Source of the DNA: Leifsonia sp. C5G2
GTDB taxonomy: Bacteria; Actinomycetota; Actinomycetes; Actinomycetales; Microbacteriaceae
Direction: 5' to 3'
Assembly (NCBI RefSeq): GCF_013359685.1
Contig: NZ_JABFMV010000016.1
Location: 23,013-87,012, forward strand
Length of the DNA: 64,000 nucleotides
Positions 18,699-26,734 of this stretch are shown here, piece by piece. The notes under the pieces were generated by a model. That model did no database searches, was not told the DNA's origin, and was given only the letters and a program-made list of their open reading frames with translations. The stretch's first letter is position 1; each line of letters opens with the position of its first letter. Position numbers and translations under genes: made by a program.

Positions 18699-18968
18699 AT
18701 GACCGTCAAGGACAAGAGGCTCGAACTCCGGGTCACCGGTGAGCAGAAGGACCTCATCGAGCAGGCCGCCGCTCTCGAGGGCCGGTCGGTGACGGACTTC
18801 TCCACCCACGCGCTGACCGAGCACGCGCACGAGGTGATCCGGCGCGAGCACCAGCTGACCCTGGACGCCGAGCTCTTCGACGCGTTCCGCGCCGAGCTCG
18901 ACCGGCCGGCAGAGGTGCTGCCCGGACTGGCCGACCTGTTCCGCCGGCCCACCGTCTTCCGTGACTGA
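18699..18968 (+). CDS. DUF1778-family antitoxin (TacA-like)
   Basis: 89 residues. A ribbon-helix-helix N-terminus (RLELRVTGEQKDLIEQAAAL, then EGRSVTDFSTHALTEHAHEVI) and a C-terminal toxin-wrapping tail are as in TacA/AtaR antitoxins. It overlaps the acetyltransferase toxin gene by 8 nt, the standard arrangement. The palindrome over its promoter fits RHH-mediated autoregulation. Confidence 0.87.
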   Translation: MTVKDKRLELRVTGEQKDLIEQAAALEGRSVTDFSTHALTEHAHEVIRREHQLTLDAELFDAFRAELDRPAEVLPGLADLFRRPTVFRD

Positions 18969-19473
18969 CCTCTGCGCTCCCCGGCCGCTGAAGGCCGGTG
19001 ACATCGTGTCCGAGTTCGACTGCGGCTCGGAGGAGCTCGACCGGTGGCTCCGGGCCTGGGCCAGACACAACGACGCGAACGGGGCATCGCGCACCTACGT
19101 CTCGGTCGACTCGGAGGACGACCGGGTGGCGGGCTTCTATTGTCTCGCCGCCGGCTCCCTCACCCGCAGGGAGGCGCCGGGCCGGCTCTCGCGCAACATG
19201 CCCGACCCGATCCCCGTCATCCTCCTCGGCCGGCTCGCCGTAGACCGCCGGTACGCCGGGAAGGGACTGGGAGCGTCGCTCCTTCAGCACGCCGTCCTCC
19301 AGTCGGCGCGGGTGGCTCAGGCGATCGGGATGCGCGCGATCGTCGTGCACGCGAAGGACGACGGCGCAGCCCGCTTCTACGAGCGATACGGTTTCGTCCG
19401 CTTCCCCGGGAACGATCGCGTGCTGTACCTGCGGGTCGCGGACGTCGAGGCGACCGCGGCGTCGCTCAGCTGA
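18961..19473 (+). CDS. GNAT-family toxin (TacT-like tRNA acetyltransferase)
   Basis: 170 residues. GNAT fold with an acetyl-CoA loop at DRRYAGKGLGASLL and a catalytic-type Tyr in ARFYERYGF near the C-terminus. TacT-like toxins acetylate the amino acid on charged tRNAs and stop translation. DCGSEELDRWLR at the N-terminus is a hallmark of this toxin group. Assignment rests on that motif plus the overlapping DUF1778 partner. The stop overlaps the converging hydrolase gene by 8 nt. Confidence 0.87.
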   Translation: MTDLCAPRPLKAGDIVSEFDCGSEELDRWLRAWARHNDANGASRTYVSVDSEDDRVAGFYCLAAGSLTRREAPGRLSRNMPDPIPVILLGRLAVDRRYAGKGLGASLLQHAVLQSARVAQAIGMRAIVVHAKDDGAARFYERYGFVRFPGNDRVLYLRVADVEATAASLS

Positions 19474-20518
19474 TCCAGGCGAGCAGCTCGGCGCGGAACT
19501 CGTCCGGCTTCTCGATGTGCGGGGAGTGGCCGCAGTCGTCGAAGACGACCTCGCGGGTCGTGCCGCCGGCCGCGGCGTACCGGTCGAGCACGGCGCGGGT
19601 CTGCGCGAGCATCGGCTGCGGCGGCGCGACCTCGTCGCCCGGCCAGCCCGGGATGACTCCGGCAGCGCCCAGCTGGTTGAGGTCGAAGAAGGAGGCGTCG
19701 CCGACGATCGCATCCACCGCGCCGTGGATCCACAGGATGGGCGGCTTCGCGGGCGAGTCGACGATGCCCGTCGTGTCGAAGTGGGTCGGGGCGAGGGTGT
19801 TGAGCACGCCGCGGGTTCCCGGCGCGAAGCCCGGCCAGTGCTCGGACGGCCCTGCGTCGCCGGGGTAGTTGTCGGGCCCGGTCGCAGTGGAGAGCATCGA
19901 CTCCACCCAGAGGTCCTCGTACTCGGAGTCGAAGCCGGGGGCGACGTACGAGGAGCGGTAGACCGCCCGCGGGGAGGTCGGCGACTCCTCGCCGGTGTCG
20001 CCGGCGGCGAGGCGGGCGACGAAGTCGGGGTTGGCGCCGCCTCCGCCCGTGCCGGACGCGTCGGGATTCAGCAGCGAGCCGTCCGCCGCCGTGCCGCCGA
20101 AGCCGTACGGCGAGACGGTGGAGACGAGGGTCAGCGACGCGACCAGGTCGGGCCGGTCGAGCAGCAGCTGCATGACCACGCCGCCGCCGAGGCTCCAGCC
20201 GACGATGTGCACGGCGCCGAGGCCGAGCTCGTCGGCGACCGCGGCGACGTCGTCGGAGAAGTCGCGGACACCGCGGGTGGCATCCACCGGGAGGGTCTCG
20301 CTGTCGCCGAAGCCGCGCAGGTCGACCGCGACCGCGCGCACGTCGGCCGGAAGCGAGAGCATCAGCGGCTGCCAGAACAGCGCCGACGACACGTTGCCGT
20401 GCACGAGCAGCACGGTCCGGGTCGGCTCGCCGTCGGCCGGCCGTTCGAGGACGTTGGCGGTGTAGCGGGGAGTGCGCACCGTGCGGGCGTCGATGCCGGG
20501 CAGCAGCGTACCGGTCAT
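19466..20518 (-). CDS. Alpha/beta hydrolase
   Basis: 350 residues. Oxyanion loop HGNVSS, nucleophile Ser109 in GWSLGG, and His331 in DDCGHSPH; the acid is probably the Asp in HGAVDAIVGD. The cap region (about 135-240) is unusually long and Gly/Asp-rich. It is the last of three genes whose ends overlap by 4 nt each (3-hydroxybutyrate dehydrogenase, hydrolase, this hydrolase), so they work in one pathway. Esterase or C-C hydrolase activity is possible; substrate unknown. Confidence 0.8.
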   Translation of the reverse strand: MTGTLLPGIDARTVRTPRYTANVLERPADGEPTRTVLLVHGNVSSALFWQPLMLSLPADVRAVAVDLRGFGDSETLPVDATRGVRDFSDDVAAVADELGLGAVHIVGWSLGGGVVMQLLLDRPDLVASLTLVSTVSPYGFGGTAADGSLLNPDASGTGGGGANPDFVARLAAGDTGEESPTSPRAVYRSSYVAPGFDSEYEDLWVESMLSTATGPDNYPGDAGPSEHWPGFAPGTRGVLNTLAPTHFDTTGIVDSPAKPPILWIHGAVDAIVGDASFFDLNQLGAAGVIPGWPGDEVAPPQPMLAQTRAVLDRYAAAGGTTREVVFDDCGHSPHIEKPDEFRAELLAWIS

Positions 20519-21426
20519 GCTGGGGTCTCCTTCGGGTCGGATGCGGGGGTTCGGGATGCGGGGCCTTCGAGCGCGGGCAGGATCTGCTCCACCCCGCGCT
20601 CGGTCATCAGGATCGTGTAGTGGTTCACGTCGTTCGTCTCATGGAAGCGCGCGAGGGGCAGCCGCCTCCGCCACTCGGCGACGACCTCCGGCGCGTACAG
20701 CGGCGGCCCGTCGAGCAGGCCCCGCGGCGCCCGGAAGAACTCGATCGGCAGCCGCAGCCCTTCGAGCGCCTCGGTGTAGCCGTCGTCGCCGTACAGCTCC
20801 AGCGAGTTGACCGCAACGGCGCCCTCGCTCGCGCTCGACCGCAGGCGCGGCGCCTCGCCGACGAGGTCGTAGGCGACGTAGGCCGCGAACGCGTCGTTCC
20901 ACCACGGGCCGATCGCGGGATGCTGCCGCCAGAACTCCTCGTACTCCGCAGGCGACGCGAACGTCCGCCGCAACCGGGCGAGCGCCGGACCGAGCACGGC
21001 CTCGGCGACCTGCTCGTGCGGGATGCCGGCCGGCCGGACGAGGGGGAGCCCGCCGTCGATCAGCACGAGCCGGTCGGTGCGGCCGGGGTGGCGTTCCGCG
21101 AGACGCACCGCCACGAACGCGCCCATCGAGTGCCCGGCGACGGTCGCGCGTTCGACGCTCAGCGCATCCAGCAGCCGGGCCAGGTCGTCGGCGTGGTCGT
21201 TCAGCGTGAACGGGCCGGGCAGGTCGCCGCTGCGGCCGCGGCCGCGCAGGTCCGGTGCGATCACACGCGTGTCCGGCAGGGCGTCGGCGACCAGCTGCCA
21301 GGCGAGGTGATTGGCGGTGATGCCGTGGATGGCGAGCAGCGGCATCCCGCCGGCGTCCGGATGCCACACCCCGCCGGCCAGCGTGCCGCCCGCGACCGGC
21401 GCCGCGACCGGCGCAGGTGCCGTCAC
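20515..21426 (-). CDS. Alpha/beta hydrolase
   Basis: 303 residues from GTG 21426 (GTGA overlap with the upstream dehydrogenase). HGITANH oxyanion region, DLRGRGRS, nucleophile Ser100 in GHSMGA, and a C-terminal His in the NDVNHYTI segment. The N-terminal 20 residues are Ala/Pro/Val-rich. It resembles lipases or esterases acting on small acyl compounds. Middle gene of the coupled three-gene operon. Confidence 0.8.
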   Translation of the reverse strand: MTAPAPVAAPVAGGTLAGGVWHPDAGGMPLLAIHGITANHLAWQLVADALPDTRVIAPDLRGRGRSGDLPGPFTLNDHADDLARLLDALSVERATVAGHSMGAFVAVRLAERHPGRTDRLVLIDGGLPLVRPAGIPHEQVAEAVLGPALARLRRTFASPAEYEEFWRQHPAIGPWWNDAFAAYVAYDLVGEAPRLRSSASEGAVAVNSLELYGDDGYTEALEGLRLPIEFFRAPRGLLDGPPLYAPEVVAEWRRRLPLARFHETNDVNHYTILMTERGVEQILPALEGPASRTPASDPKETPA

Positions 21427-22169
21427 CGGGCGCTCCAGCCGCCGTCCATGGTGTAACTCGCGCCGGTGACCATCCCGGAGTCGCCGCCCGCCAGCCACAG
21501 CGCGAGGCTCGCGACCTCGGCGGGCTCCACCAGGCGCTTGATCGCGGCCTCGGTGAGCATCACCTTCTCGACCACCTCGTCCTCGGGGATGCCGTGCAGC
21601 CGCGCCTGGTCGGCGATCTGCTTCTGCACCAGCGGCGTGCGCACGTAGCCGGGGTTGATGCAGTTGGAGGTGACGCCGTGCGGGCCGCCCTCCAGCGCGG
21701 TCGTCTTCGACAGTCCCTCCAGCGCGTGCTTCGCGGTCACGTATGCGGACTTGAACTCGGAGGCCCGCAGCCCGTGGACGCTGGAGATGTTGACGATCCG
21801 CCCGAACCCGCGGTCGTACATGCCGGGAAGTGCGGCGCGGATGAGGAGGAACGGCGCCTCCACCATGATCCGCAGCATCAGCGCGAACGTCTCCGGCTCG
21901 AACTCGGGGATCGGCCGCACGTGCTGGATGCCCGCGTTGTTGACCAGGATGTCGGTCTCGACCGATGCCTCGGCCAGCTCGCGCGTCTTCGAGAGGTCGA
22001 CCTCCCACGCCTCGCCGCCGATGCGCTCGGCCACCGCGCGGGCGGCGTCACCGTCGAGGTCGGCGATCGTGACGCGGGCTCCCGCGGCGGCGAACGCCTC
22101 GGCGCAGGCCAGCCCGATGCCGCTCGCGCCGCCGGTGACCAGCGCGCGCCTCCCGGTGAGATCGGTCAT
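21423..22169 (-). CDS. 3-hydroxybutyrate dehydrogenase (short-chain dehydrogenase)
   Basis: 248 residues. NAD-binding TGGASGIG (12-19), NNAG (77-80), catalytic Ser130, Tyr143 and Lys147 (YVTAK), and the family-specific region HGLRASEFKSAYVTAKHALEG followed by GYVRTPLVQKQIADQA, as in BdhA. It interconverts 3-hydroxybutyrate and acetoacetate. GGAAGGAG lies upstream of ATG 22169. First gene of an operon with two hydrolases that could supply the hydroxyacid by ester cleavage. A 151-nt gap upstream shows no other feature. Confidence 0.85.
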   Translation of the reverse strand: MTDLTGRRALVTGGASGIGLACAEAFAAAGARVTIADLDGDAARAVAERIGGEAWEVDLSKTRELAEASVETDILVNNAGIQHVRPIPEFEPETFALMLRIMVEAPFLLIRAALPGMYDRGFGRIVNISSVHGLRASEFKSAYVTAKHALEGLSKTTALEGGPHGVTSNCINPGYVRTPLVQKQIADQARLHGIPEDEVVEKVMLTEAAIKRLVEPAEVASLALWLAGGDSGMVTGASYTMDGGWSAR

Positions 22170-22320
22170 CCTCGACGCTCCTTCCGGCTGGGCCCGCGCC
22201 GACGCGGGCCCCCACGCCGCGACTCTAGCCCCGCGCCCGGCCCGCATGCCACCCTCCGAGATTCCTGCCGAATCCTCGTTATGGCGCGGCGAATACGCAC
22301 ATTCGGCACGAATCGGGAGG

Positions 22321-23298
22321 TCAGTAGGTGAGGCCGATGCGCTCCCGGATGGTGTCGAGCGTTCCCATGATGGCGACCGACTGCGACAGCGGCAGACGGG
22401 AGTCCTCCCCGCCGCCCGCCGCGATGAGCCGCTCGACCGCGCGCGCCTGGTACTGCATCCCGCGCCCGTCGATTCGCGACTCGTACGTCTCGATGACGTG
22501 GCCGTCCGGCGCGACGACGCGGAAGCTCGTCGGGGCGTAGAAGGTGGCGTCGAGCTCCACGCGGGCGTCGGTGCCGACGATCGTCGCGCTGTTGTCTCCG
22601 GCGGCGTCGAGCTCCGTGGTCAGTGCGGCCTGGGCTCCCGACGGGTAGCCCAGGAGGATCGACGTCTGCCGATCGACACCGGTGTCGGTCGGTGCCGAGA
22701 GGGCGAGCACCTTGTCCGGCGCCCCGAGCACGTCCCAGGCGAAGGAGACGGGATAGATCCCCAGGTCGAGCAGGGCGCCGCCGCCGAGCGCCGGGTTCAG
22801 CATGCGGGCCGCGGGGTCGGGGTTCGTGCGCTGGTTGTGGTGGGCGACGACCGAGCGCACCTCGCCGAGCGTCCCGTCGCTGAGCACCTCCTGCAGCCGC
22901 TCCATGTGCGGCAGCCATCGCGTCCACATCGCCTCCAGGGCGACGAGACCGGCGGCGTTCGCGGCGTCGGCGATCTGCTGCGCCTCCCGCTCGTTCATCG
23001 TGAACGGCTTCTCGACCAGCACGTGCTTGCCCGCCGCCAGGGCCAGCAGCGCGTTCGGCGCGTGCTGCGGGTGCGGCGTCGCGATGTAGACGACGTCGAC
23101 ATCGGGGTCGGCGACCAGCTCCTCGTAGCTGCCGTGCGAGCGCGGGATGGCGTGGGCGGCCGCGAACCGCGCCGCCGACTCCGGGGTGCGCGAGCCGACC
23201 GCGGCGACGGTGTGGCCGTCGAGCTGCAGGTCGCGGGTCATGGCGGCGGCGATGCCGCCCGTGCCGAGGATGCCCCAAGCGGGCGAGGAGGTCGTCAT
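22321..23298 (-). CDS. Gfo/Idh/MocA-family oxidoreductase
   Basis: 325 residues from ATG 23298, with TACGAT exactly 6 nt upstream (leaderless). Rossmann motif GILGTGGIA (9-17), ATPHPQHA and the family signature EKPFTMNEREA with the conserved Lys; the C-terminal domain includes GGGALLDLGIYP. These enzymes oxidise or reduce sugars, inositols or trans-dihydrodiols with NAD(P). The EAMWTRWLP stretch is typical of the dimeric dihydrodiol/xylose dehydrogenase-like branch. Probably transcribed separately from the ABC ATPase genes upstream. Confidence 0.83.
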   Translation of the reverse strand: MTTSSPAWGILGTGGIAAAMTRDLQLDGHTVAAVGSRTPESAARFAAAHAIPRSHGSYEELVADPDVDVVYIATPHPQHAPNALLALAAGKHVLVEKPFTMNEREAQQIADAANAAGLVALEAMWTRWLPHMERLQEVLSDGTLGEVRSVVAHHNQRTNPDPAARMLNPALGGGALLDLGIYPVSFAWDVLGAPDKVLALSAPTDTGVDRQTSILLGYPSGAQAALTTELDAAGDNSATIVGTDARVELDATFYAPTSFRVVAPDGHVIETYESRIDGRGMQYQARAVERLIAAGGGEDSRLPLSQSVAIMGTLDTIRERIGLTY

Positions 23299-23324
23299 GC
23301 GGTCATCGTACCGACGGGCCGGAG

Positions 23325-24368
23325 TCAGCCGACCGGGAGGCCGACGGCCTCCTCGGCGTGGTGGCACGACACGTCGCGCAACGGGATGCCCGGCGCGTCG
23401 AAGGGACGCAGCGGCGGGACGACCGCACGGCACTCGTCGGTGGCCATCCAGCAGCGCGGGTTGAACCGGCAGCCCGACGGCGGGTCGACCGGCGACGGCG
23501 GCTCCCCGGCGAGGATGCGCCGCTGCGCGAGCCGTCCGCGGCCCTCGCGCGTCGCGGTGGGCGTCGCCGAGAGCAGCGCCTGCGTGTACGGGTGCGACGG
23601 GGTGTCGTACAGCACGTCGGTGTCGCCGAGCTCCGCGATCCTGCCCAGGTACATGACGGCGACCCGGTCGGCGACGTGGCGCACCACCGACAGATCGTGG
23701 GCGATGAACACGATCGAGACCCCGAGCCGGCGGCGGATGTCGCCGAGCAGGTTGATCACCTGCGCCTGCACCGACACGTCCAGCGCCGACACCGGTTCGT
23801 CGCAGACGAGCACATCCGGGTCGAGAGCGAGCGCCCGGGCGATCCCGATGCGCTGACGCTGACCGCCGGAGAACTGGTGCGGGAACCGGGTCAGCATGTC
23901 CTCGCCGAGGCCGACCAGCTCCAGCAGCTCGACCGCGCGGGCGCGCCGGTCGGCACGGTTCATCGCCCGGGCCGCCGCGATCGGCTCTGTGACGATGTCG
24001 AGCACCGTCATGCGCGGGTCGAGGGAGGCGTACGGGTCCTGGAAGATCATCTGCACGCCCTCCCGCAGCCGCTTGCGGTCGCGCGCGCGGCCGCGGCTCA
24101 CGTCGGTGCCGCGGTAGGAGAGGGTGCCGTCGTCCGGGCGCTCCAGGCCGACGAGCATCCGGGCGAGGGTCGACTTGCCGCAGCCGGACTCGCCGACGAT
24201 GCCGAGGATCTCGCCGGCGTGCAGGTCGAGCGAGATGCCGTCGACGGCCGAGACCTTCGCCGAGCGCAGGGCCGAACCGGTCGAGAACCGGCGCGCGAGG
24301 CCGCGTGCGCTGAGCACGACGTCGGCCGCGGGCGCCTCGGCGGACAGGGTTTCAGGGGACGAGTTCAC
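23325..24368 (-). CDS. Oligopeptide-type ABC transporter ATPase (DppF-like)
   Basis: 347 residues. Walker A GESGCGKS, signature SGGQRQR, Walker [14 protein letters not shown]-loop AHDLS, and the C-terminal oligo_HPY extension with the Cys pattern [14 protein letters not shown]. It energises uptake with its partner ATPase; the two genes overlap by 17 nt. The permease and binding-protein genes lie on the other side of the divergent spacer, which is an unusual split of one transporter. Confidence 0.92.
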   Translation of the reverse strand: MNSSPETLSAEAPAADVVLSARGLARRFSTGSALRSAKVSAVDGISLDLHAGEILGIVGESGCGKSTLARMLVGLERPDDGTLSYRGTDVSRGRARDRKRLREGVQMIFQDPYASLDPRMTVLDIVTEPIAAARAMNRADRRARAVELLELVGLGEDMLTRFPHQFSGGQRQRIGIARALALDPDVLVCDEPVSALDVSVQAQVINLLGDIRRRLGVSIVFIAHDLSVVRHVADRVAVMYLGRIAELGDTDVLYDTPSHPYTQALLSATPTATREGRGRLAQRRILAGEPPSPVDPPSGCRFNPRCWMATDECRAVVPPLRPFDAPGIPLRDVSCHHAEEAVGLPVG

Positions 24369-25359
24369 CGATGAGCTCCTCGGATCGGATGCAGGCGGCC
24401 CGCCGACCGGGGGCCACCTCCTCGAGCGGGGGACGGACGCTGCGGCAGGCCTCGACGGCCAGGTGGCAGCGGGGGTGGAACGAGCAGCCGGAGGGCACGC
24501 GGGCCGGACTCGGCGGCGACCCCGGGATGGTGAGCAGGTCGGACCCGCGCTGCGCCGCCTGCGGCACCGACCGCAGCAGCGCCTGCGTGTACGGGTGCGC
24601 CGGCCGGGCGAAGACGGTGTCCGCGTCGCCGGACTCGACGATCCGCCCGGCGTACATGACCGCGACCCGGTCGGCCACCTCCATCACGACGCCGAGGTCG
24701 TGCGTGATCAGCAGCACGCCCATCCCGAGCCGGTCGCGCAGCGAGCCGAGCAGGTCGAGGATCTGCGCCTGCACGGTCACGTCGAGCGCGGTCGTCGGCT
24801 CGTCGGCGATCAGCAGCTCGGGCTCCAGCGCGATGGCCATGGCGATCAGGATGCGCTGCCGCATCCCGCCGGAGAACTGGTGCGGGTAGTCGTCGACGCG
24901 GCGCTCCGGGGCCGGGATGCCGACCAGTGCGAGCAGCTCGGTGGCCCGGGCCTTCGCCTCCTTGCGGGAGGCGCCGCGGTGCACCCGGAACAGCTCGCCG
25001 ATCTGGTCGCCGATCGACATGACCGGGTTGAGGGCCGAGAGCGCGTCCTGCAGCACGAGGGCGATGCGCTCGCCGCGGAGCCGGCGCCGCGGCTCCTCGC
25101 CGAGGGTCAGCAGGTCGACCTCGCCGAGCCGGAGCACGTCGGCGGTGACGCGGGTGTCCTCCTCGCCGAGGCCCATGATCGCCCGGGCGGTCACCGACTT
25201 GCCCGAGCCCGACTCCCCGAGCAGGGCGACGAACTCGCCGCGGCCCACCCGGAGGTCGACCTCCCGGACGGCGGGGATGTCGCGGCCCGCGCCCGTGAAG
25301 GAGACCGAGAGGTTGCGTACCTGCAGCACGTCCGTGCTGTGCGCATTCACTGTGTCCAC
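24352..25359 (-). CDS. Oligopeptide-type ABC transporter ATPase (DppD-like)
   Basis: 335 residues from GTG 25359 (GAGG 8 nt upstream). The frame extends to 25500, but that segment overlaps the divergent promoter region and lacks family similarity. Walker [17 protein letters not shown], Walker [13 protein letters not shown], and oligo_HPY with [14 protein letters not shown]. First gene of the leftward pair; serves with DppF-like and the permeases at 28370-30228 as one importer. Confidence 0.92.
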   Translation of the reverse strand: MDTVNAHSTDVLQVRNLSVSFTGAGRDIPAVREVDLRVGRGEFVALLGESGSGKSVTARAIMGLGEEDTRVTADVLRLGEVDLLTLGEEPRRRLRGERIALVLQDALSALNPVMSIGDQIGELFRVHRGASRKEAKARATELLALVGIPAPERRVDDYPHQFSGGMRQRILIAMAIALEPELLIADEPTTALDVTVQAQILDLLGSLRDRLGMGVLLITHDLGVVMEVADRVAVMYAGRIVESGDADTVFARPAHPYTQALLRSVPQAAQRGSDLLTIPGSPPSPARVPSGCSFHPRCHLAVEACRSVRPPLEEVAPGRRAACIRSEELIGELVP

Positions 25360-25391
25360 GTCGACATCCTCGCATGTGAGTCGTTTCCGGA

Positions 25392-25411
25392 ATGTTTCAA
25401 TCAGGAAACAT
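25392..25411. promoter_or_regulatory. Palindromic operator candidate in the divergent uptake-locus spacer
   Basis: ATGTTTC-AATCAG-GAAACAT, perfect 7-bp arms in a locally AT-rich stretch of the 166-nt spacer (25360-25525). TTGACA at 25436-25441 is the best -35 for the rightward genes; a matching -10 is not obvious. The tandem Lrp/AsnC regulator encoded at the end of the locus is a candidate ligand-responsive binder. Confidence 0.55.
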
Positions 25412-25525
25412 CCGTGCCGAATTTCTGAATCAATGTTGACACAGCTGCCGGATATCCGCGAGATTGGCTCCTGTTGCGCCTGAATGCGCAGCACCCCCAC
25501 CCCTCACCAGGACGAAGGAGACAGC

Positions 25526-26734
25526 GTGCTCGACCCAGCACCGCGCTACACCGGCTACACGGCCTACGACTACCTGGAACCCGGCAAGGACTACCGCGAG
25601 TTCCGCTACGCGAAGCAGATCAACCGGGTGCCCGAGTACGCCGGCCTCGACCTCAGCGACGCCCAGAAGGAGCGGACGACGACGCTGCTCTCCGAGTCGA
25701 CGGTCATCTCGCTGCACGACCACGTGCAGGTCTTCCCGGAGGACATGACCCAGCTCCGCGACCACATCCGCCAGGGCCGCGAACCAACCGGCTACCAGGG
25801 GCTGTCCCGCTCCGGCATCACCGCCGTGTTCGACAACGGCATGGACGGCACCTGCTGCATCTCCAGCGACGCCGGCTGGAAGTACCAGGACGTGCTCTTC
25901 GACCTGGGCGTCCGGATGGCCGACCTCGCCCACCAGGACTTCGTGATCAAGGGCGAGACGATCAAGGACATCGAGTACGCCGCCGAGACCGGCCGCATCG
26001 CGCACATCTTCGCGCTCGAGGCCGCGACGCCGATCGAGAACGAGGTCGACCGGCTCGACGTGCTCTACGGGTTCGGAGTCCGCCAGATGGGCATCGCGTA
26101 CTCCGAGGCCAACTACCTGGGCTCGGGGCTCAAGGAGCGCGGCGACGGCGGGCTCACTTACTTCGGCGAGCGCGCCATCGAGCGGATGAACAAGCTCGGC
26201 ATCGCCATCGACGTCTCCCATTCGGGCGACCGGACCGCGGTCGACGCGATCAAGGCCTCCACCATGCCGGTGTTCATCACGCACGCCGGCGCCCGCGGCC
26301 TCTGGCCGACGAACCGCATGAAGACCGACGAGACGATCATCGAGTGCGCGAAGCGCGGCGGCGTCATCGGCATCGAGGCGGCCCCCCACACCACGCTCTC
26401 GCCGCAGCACCCTCGGCACTCGCTGGAGTCGGTCATGGACCACTTCCAGTACTGCGTCGACCTGGTCGGGCTGGAGCACGTCAGCTTCGGACCGGACACG
26501 CTGTTCGGCGACCACGTCGGACTGCACGACGCGTTCTCGTCCAACCTGTCCCTCGGGCAGGCGCACGGGAAGGTCGACTACGAGAAGGTCGAGTACGTCG
26601 ACGGTCTCGAGAACCCGGCCGAGGAGTTCTACAACATCATCGGCTGGCTGGTGAAGCACGACTACTCCGACGACGAGATCCGCGCCGTCGTGGGTGGCAA
26701 CACTCTTCGGGTCCTGAAGGAGGTGTGGGTCTGA
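25526..26734 (+). CDS. M19 (membrane dipeptidase)-like metallohydrolase, HxH variant
   Basis: 402 residues from GTG 25526 with GAAGGAG 5 nt upstream; an ATG at 25484 is less likely. TIM-barrel family of renal dipeptidase: first metal motif SLHDHV (His64, His66), where classical members have HxD; bridging Glu in ALEAAT; DVSH; THAGAR; and Asp in FGPD. The HxH form occurs in an actinobacterial COG2355 subgroup. No signal peptide, so cytoplasmic. It should cleave a dipeptide or related amide imported by the adjacent ABC system. The stop overlaps the binding-protein ATG (TGATG). Confidence 0.82.
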   Translation: MLDPAPRYTGYTAYDYLEPGKDYREFRYAKQINRVPEYAGLDLSDAQKERTTTLLSESTVISLHDHVQVFPEDMTQLRDHIRQGREPTGYQGLSRSGITAVFDNGMDGTCCISSDAGWKYQDVLFDLGVRMADLAHQDFVIKGETIKDIEYAAETGRIAHIFALEAATPIENEVDRLDVLYGFGVRQMGIAYSEANYLGSGLKERGDGGLTYFGERAIERMNKLGIAIDVSHSGDRTAVDAIKASTMPVFITHAGARGLWPTNRMKTDETIIECAKRGGVIGIEAAPHTTLSPQHPRHSLESVMDHFQYCVDLVGLEHVSFGPDTLFGDHVGLHDAFSSNLSLGQAHGKVDYEKVEYVDGLENPAEEFYNIIGWLVKHDYSDDEIRAVVGGNTLRVLKEVWV

